NCBI GenBank assembly: GCA_027422505.1
Contig: JAPQWV010000050.1
Coordinates: 5,022,001-5,086,000 of the forward strand
Source: Craterostigma plantagineum
Lineage: Eukaryota > Streptophyta > Magnoliopsida > Lamiales > Linderniaceae
Length of the DNA stretch: 64,000 nucleotides
Direction of reading: 5' to 3'
A program made the translations under genes and the position numbers. The notes under the pieces were generated by a model, which made no database searches, was not told the origin of the DNA, and saw only the letters and a program-made list of their open reading frames with translations. Shown here one piece after another: positions 59,119 to 64,000 of the stretch; position 1 is the stretch's first letter; each line of letters begins with the position of its first letter.

Positions 59119-59698
59119 TGTTGGGGTTGAGCGGTAATATTTCGGGCCCAGCCGAATATTTATTTTGGATCCGCGACGATTTATTTGGACAATATAAAAA
59201 CCAAAATGACGCCGAAAGAGAACATGAGATTTTTACGTGGTTCGGCCAATACCGCCTACCTCCACGGAGAGCACTAGCTTTACTATATAACATCAAAGTC
59301 AGTTGGTATACATTCCAATTTCCCTGTAAATTATAATAACGCTATTTAAATTGGACATATTGAGAATATTACACCGTACAAAATAACGCCCGTGTTTAAA
59401 CCCAAACTCGAGACCCCTTATCCACCTGGGTAATGTTTTTGTACCTATTCCCAACTACCCCAGTAGAACTAAAACCCGCTCTCATCCTTATCCACCCGGA
59501 TAAATTTTTTTCACTCTCTCTATTTTCCTCGCTCTTAAACTCTCAACTTGGGATGGATATTTACAAATGAATCGCATGCCCTTATATAGGCAAGGATGAA
59601 CACAAGAAGCCAAAATAACATGTGTAAGTGCAAACGTCATTAGCAATTTATTATAATATCTTTGGCTTTCTTCTATTCTCCTAAGGCGGCGCCCAACA
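59119..59698 (-). repeat. 5' LTR of gag-only element
   Basis: 580 bp, carrying an extra ~66-bp segment at 59287-59355 relative to its partner. Confidence 0.85.
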
Positions 59699-59890
59699 AT
59701 GGGAACCTGTTAACTAATGGGGTATTTTCATTTCAGCCCCTATTCAGGCCCTCATGGCCAATGTTTTAAAAAGAGCATAGCGCATTGTGTCGCGTTTTAG
59801 TGTCGGTAGCGCGTAGCGTAAATAGCGTAGCGCATTGCTGAGTATTTCAGATAATCTAAATATAATACAGTAAATTATATATAATATATA

Positions 59891-60119
59891 CTCCCTCCGT
59901 CCCTATAAGATATGTACATTTGGATTCCGACACGGGTTTTAAGAAACTGAATATTTTAATAATATAGAGGTAGAAAGGTGGTGTGACACGTCTTTTAAGA
60001 ATATTTAATATTATTATATTGATTGTGTGTGATAGTTTTTTACTAAATATGGAAATGTACAAAAGATTGTGGGACGCCCGATTTAGTAATATGTACAAAA
60101 GTTACTGGGACGGAGGGAG
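59891..60119. mobile_element. Stowaway-type MITE
   Basis: Ends CTCCCTCCGTCCC and GGGACGGAGGGAG, flanked by TA on both sides (59889-59890 and 60120-60121), the Tc1/mariner signature. 229 bp, no coding function. Confidence 0.9.
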
Positions 60120-60606
60120 TAATAAATATAAATATGGTCACTTTTTATGTCGTTATTGTATTATGGGACTAAATAATCTATATTATCTTTAGAAATTCAA
60201 TGAATTAAAAAATAAGGTACAAATAATTGACTAAAATCTAAAATAGAAATATATATGAATTATATATTAAAAAAGTTTGTACAATCCCAACAATAAAATA
60301 TGACTCATATCAATTAAATCATTCTTTCTTGTTACAGTTTACTACTAGTACTACTAAAATAAGGCTATTAATGATTCATAATATTATATTGGTATCGAAA
60401 AATATATGATATGCATGTCATTATGATTGTCATGAAACAAGGAATAAATTGGATATGCATATGTATTTTTATCATATAAATTACTCAAAACAAATACGCT
60501 TTAATTATTCGGTAGAAGTCTAAATAAAAACAACTAAAAATAAATATTATTGTCGCCTTTTGAGCTTAAATTAGGTCAGAGCAAGCCCATCTCCAACGCA
60601 TTTAGG

Positions 60607-61424
60607 TAGGGCTGGGAAAAAAATACCGAAATACCGAAATACCGTCCTTATCGTATCGAATCGTATCGAAAATATCGAAAATTTTGCTATACCGAAGTTT
60701 TTGGTAAGGTATGATACCGTACCGAAAATTTTCGGTACGGTAATGGTATGAAAATTTTAAAAATAAGGTATACCGATTATACCGAAATACCGAAATACTA
60801 AATTTTTTTAATATATTTTATATATATATATATACACACCTATATATATTATATTATTTCAAAAAATATAAATGAAAAATTAAGGAGCTTCTCAAACTTA
60901 TTTAGCCAATAAATTATTAACTTATACACAACTTTCTAATATTAGGCCCACCATATTTTACTTATGTAACTCAAGTAACGTTTAATTTTTGCCCTTTTTC
61001 ATGATTTGAAAGCGTGAAGATTCAATGCAATCTTCACTAATTTTTTAAGGTTATGTAAAGTTTTTTGCCTTACTAAGAGACTGGCTAAAATATGTAAATT
61101 ATTTAAGGTTAAAAATCTTTTTATTTTGAAAATTTGGTATTAATAATCTATCTTATTGGGGCCTAAGGAGTTTGAATTGATTAAAAATTCCAACGCATCG
61201 AATTAACGAGTTACGAGACATGCATGGTAAAAAACCCTCCGTGTGAATGGTATAGAAGCTATGATACCGATACCGTACCGAAATTTCGGTATGATACCGT
61301 ATCGAAATTTAAGGTATACCGAAATTTTGGTATGGTATTGGTATGATTTTTTTGGATACCGAAATTTCGGTACGGTATACGGTATCACAGTTTTGGTACG
61401 GTATACCGTACCGAACCACCCCTA
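60607..61424. mobile_element. hAT-type MITE, TACCGAAATTTCGGTA family, copy 3
   Basis: Ends TAGGGCTGGGAAAAAAATAC and the complement of CCGAACCACCCCTA. Perfect 8-bp duplication CATTTAGG (60599-60606 and 61425-61432). Same orientation as copy 1. Confidence 0.88.
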
Positions 61425-61679
61425 CATTTAGGGCTGTCAGGGGATTGTCTAACTGTTTCTTTTGGACGGAAATTGTCAGGGAATTGTCTGACTGTTTCGC
61501 GATTCATCCGTCGCTAAATAAGAAATAAAGAAATTTTGACGGAATATCCATCGAAACAAGAAAAAAAATAAATAAATAAAACGCGAATAAAAAACGCGTT
61601 GGAGCGTTTTGATGGAGAAACACGCGATCGCGCGCGTCGAAGCGCGCGATCCAACATATTTTAAAACACTGCTCATGGC

Positions 61680-62986
61680 AAAAAATTTAGTTTTAATGAC
61701 CAATTTTGTGCAGTACCACTTCATTGCTCTTACATACCAGTATGTTGAAATTCTATACCACAAAACCATAATTCGGTACCAGTTTATGATCTGATACCAG
61801 TTTATTTTCTGCAGTACCACTTCATTGCTCTGATATACCAGAATGTTGAAAGTTTGTAACACGATCATTTTATATCAGTTCACATATTTTTCATACCACT
61901 TTTTTGCACCACACAAAATGGGCTCTTTAACCTAAAAAATTGTCAAACAGGGCCTGGATTCGAAATGAAACCCTTAATGGGGTTGATTTAGAATTGACCC
62001 TTAATTAATTTCAATCAAACACAGTCCTTTTCCGTTTTTTGACTTATGTTACGTTATCCATTTCCATAATGATTGACCTTCCTGTTCGAGAACATGCAAA
62101 CACCCACAACCATTTTTCTAATATTACGTCCAAAACTATTCTTTCAAAGTTTGATATTAATGAAATGCCAGACGTAGCATTATTAGGATGTATTCTAACT
62201 ACGCCGCTTCCGTTATTAATTACGTAGTGTTACTCTTAAAAATATCTAAAAATTAAAATATAAAACACTCACTTCAAGTTTAAACTAATCATTTAACACG
62301 ACATCAGAGATAGTAGATTCAAACTCTAGGATGGCTCAACGCTCATCTTGCAACATATAGTAAGGGCTTGTTTGGTTAAACTTTGCTAGTTTGGTTCAAC
62401 TTTTGAATCATAAGTGCATCTTCGTAAATAATTTTTTTGTAGATGTAGCTTTTGTAAATATAAATTTAATTATTTTGTAGTGTTGGTGCAACGGACTCTT
62501 GAAAACGCCGGGCATAGTAATTCTAAAAAGTGATTAAAAGTTGCTTCTCTCAAATGGACTCTAATGAAGTAACTTATTTTAAAAATTAATCTTAGCTTTT
62601 TTTACCAAACGTATTTCACTTCTTAACCTGACCTTTTGGATTAAAAGTCCATTTCAAAAGCTCCGCACAAACATAATATATCAAGTCAAAACATATCAAT
62701 TTAAAAACCCTAGATCATCATAGATTGTTAGATAAACATTAACAAAATAGATGGAGAGAAGTTAGGTTTTAATAGTCTAATAGTTAGTTCACCCTAGTTT
62801 GAAGATGAAGCTTTTCTGTGTAATTACCTAACTGATTAGCTTGTCTTAATATCATTTTGAGTTATAATATGCTTTTCATTAGCTTACTACAATCTCGAAT
62901 TGCCACGTCGCCTTCTCATTTGCCGGGTGCTAAACGACAGATCCATCACGTCAAATCGATCGTAGCCGTTGAAATTTAATAAGCTT
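61680..62986. other. Intergenic
   Basis: AT-rich. 'agtaccacttcattgctctgatataccag' occurs twice in variant form around 61715 and 61815, a short local duplication. From ~62368 'gggcttgtttggtt' resembles a Tourist-like end, without a clear partner. No gene. Confidence 0.45.
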
Positions 62987-63506
62987 ACGTGTGCGGCTAA
63001 GATTGAATCCACGTGACCTTACGCCATTCGTTTGATTTTCCGCACAGAACCACTTCCTACTCCACAATTATATCATCTGTCCACGCTTTTATCAATGCGG
63101 GACCCACATTCATTCTTAACATTACACCCATCAATTATTTAAAATTACGCTATCGCCCCGTAATTGTATATATATATATATATATTCTCTGAAATTGAAC
63201 CAATTTGGAGTTGATTGTCCTCGCAATAGCAAAGGTCTAATTTTTATCATCTCTATACAAATTTGTCGTAAATTGCAAAAAATGTTGGTAAAATTATATT
63301 TTCCTAGGACATTTTAGTTACTGAATTGACTATAGTTGTACTGTGGAGACATAAAGTTTGAGTCTTGAAAAATTTTCACTTTTCCCCACCCCTCAATTCA
63401 ATATGAAGTGCAACTATGTGGATGTTTCTGCAGTTTCAAAAGTAAGTGAGGGTGTTTTATTGCAATAAAACGTCATTAAAGGCCTGCTAGTTATTATATT
63501 CACGTG
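62987..63506 (+). promoter_or_regulatory. ABRE/G-box motifs upstream of ABF-like gene
   Basis: ACGTGTG at 62987-62993, G-box CACGTG at 63010-63015 in CCACGTGACC, and CACGTG at 63501-63506. A (TA)n run lies at about 63168-63185. These are ABA-response-type elements ~400-930 bp before the ATG at 63913. Confidence 0.5.
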
Positions 63507-63912
63507 CAAAAATTCAAGGAACAGTGTCTTTTAACCCTTTGGCTTGTTCTTGAAAAATCCTTCGTCGAGACACTTGGCTAAAGCACAGAAGCTTAATTGC
63601 AGCAGAAAGAGAAAAGGATCAGGTCAAGGTGATAGATAGATAGATAGCCTTGCTTCTTTACACGCTTTCTCTCTCTCTTTTTCTTGTCTGAAAATTTCTT
63701 AAACTGCCATAGATTTCTTGACGTTTCTCAGCTCCCTTCCCTACTTTCCTGGAAACACAGCACTTTAGCTCTGATCACGTTAAACACCAATTATATGCCT
63801 TTTTCTCTGTGTGTGTCTCTTGACTTCTAAGTTAAACATCACAAGCTCAGTTTTTTTCTTCAATGTCGCTGCCAGGATCATAAAGCTAAAAGAAAGTTAC
63901 GATTTTCAAGAA

Positions 63913-64000
63913 ATGGGCAGTAGCAGCAACCTAAACTTGAAGAACTTCGCCGGCGAACCGCCGAACATGAGGCCACCCGGCGGCGATAACCTCCCACTGA
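63913..64000 (+). CDS. ABF: AREB/ABF-type bZIP transcription factor, 5' end
   Basis: The first 29 codons only: MGSSSNLNLKNFAGEPP then MRPPGGDNLPL, cut by the window end. This matches the start of plant AREB/ABF proteins, which begin MG..LN(L/F)K.F and continue with a Gly/Pro-rich stretch ending in PL before the conserved RQ-S-YSLTFDEFQ box. Those proteins bind ABREs and activate ABA-responsive genes in the nucleus. The preceding ~300 bp are CT-rich 5' UTR-like sequence. The decisive C1-C3 and bZIP regions are outside the window, so the call rests on the N-terminus. Confidence 0.7.
   Translation, partial: MGSSSNLNLKNFAGEPPNMRPPGGDNLPL

Larger units (their letters stand above)
56926..59698 (-). 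mobile_element. Gag-only LTR retrotransposon (TR-GAG-like Copia)
   Basis: LTRs at 56926-57439 and 59119-59698, both TGTTGGG...CCCAACA, with a perfect ATGGG duplication at 56921-56925 and 59699-59703. The purine tract, primer site and gag are all on the minus strand, so the right LTR is the 5' one. The internal part is only ~1.7 kb and codes for gag plus a protease remnant. Integrase, RT and RNase H are absent, so it would need a partner element to move. Confidence 0.88.
59759..61671. mobile_element. hAT-type element with nested insertions
   Basis: Inverted ends CAATGTTTTAAAA and the complement of TTTTAAAACACTG, with a perfect 8-bp target duplication CTCATGGC (59751-59758 and 61672-61679). 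Subterminal regions are rich in 'tagcgc/gcgcgc' motifs. A Stowaway MITE and another hAT MITE lie inside. No transposase; non-autonomous. Confidence 0.8.

Noticed and set aside
1..64000. tRNA, rRNA and CRISPR features
   Set aside because: Reading both strands showed no cloverleaf-like A/B box pairs, rRNA segments or regular repeat-spacer arrays. Short tRNA-like matches are LTR primer sites only.

Overview
The window is plant nuclear DNA, most likely from a eudicot. It has GT-AG introns, TATA boxes, low GC intergenic DNA, LTR retrotransposons and hAT, Mutator, CACTA and Stowaway-type elements. The closest gene families are plant-specific: POB1/LRB-type BTB-BACK proteins, CYP707A cytochrome P450, a COR27-like cold/clock protein and an AREB/ABF bZIP. 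The exact clade (perhaps an asterid) cannot be fixed from the sequence alone.

Region 1 (1-18.6 kb) is the decayed end of a BTB-BACK gene array. It holds the 3' end of one gene at the left edge, several isolated exon remnants, and three antisense kinase-like pseudogenes. Two near-identical copies of a roughly 7.9-kb block (4061-11320 and 11990-18570) carry most of this, and each copy contains the same hAT-type MITE. A 719-bp piece of the gene at 36.7-38.6 kb reappears at 3321-4039 with two mismatches seen.

Region 2 (18.6-38.6 kb) is the array proper: six same-strand BTB-BACK genes, each with five exons and the same intron phases. Copies 2 and 3 (21370-23258 and 25601-27421) read as intact. 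Copy 1 is open but has lost 21 codons inside the BTB domain. Copies 4 and 5 carry several disabling lesions. Copy 6 has one 1-bp frameshift before its C-terminal domain. Copies 2/4/6 and 3/5 alternate, so a two-gene unit of about 7.7-8.2 kb was probably duplicated. All six share a promoter block about 180-195 bp before the ATG. MITEs and a long-inverted-repeat element sit between the genes.

Region 3 (38.6-47.7 kb) has a complete seven-exon CYP707A-type ABA 8'-hydroxylase gene on the minus strand. A hAT-like element carrying a nested CACTA MITE lies upstream, followed by mostly featureless AT-rich DNA.

Region 4 (47.7-64 kb) has a very young full-length Copia element (TSD CTCCT, near-identical LTRs, broken coding region) inserted in what may be a host transcription unit. 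A small four-exon COR27-like gene follows on the minus strand; its promoter has two perfect evening elements and an ABRE. Next come a gag-plus-protease-only LTR element with intact ends (TSD ATGGG) and a nested stack of hAT, Stowaway and hAT elements. The window ends at the first 29 codons of an AREB/ABF-type bZIP gene with G-box/ABRE motifs upstream.

Functionally, the BTB proteins would be predicted CUL3 adaptors. The three single-copy genes on the right all relate to abscisic acid or cold/clock output: ABA catabolism, a clock/cold repressor and an ABA-response activator. No prokaryotic features, CRISPR arrays, tRNA or rRNA genes were seen.
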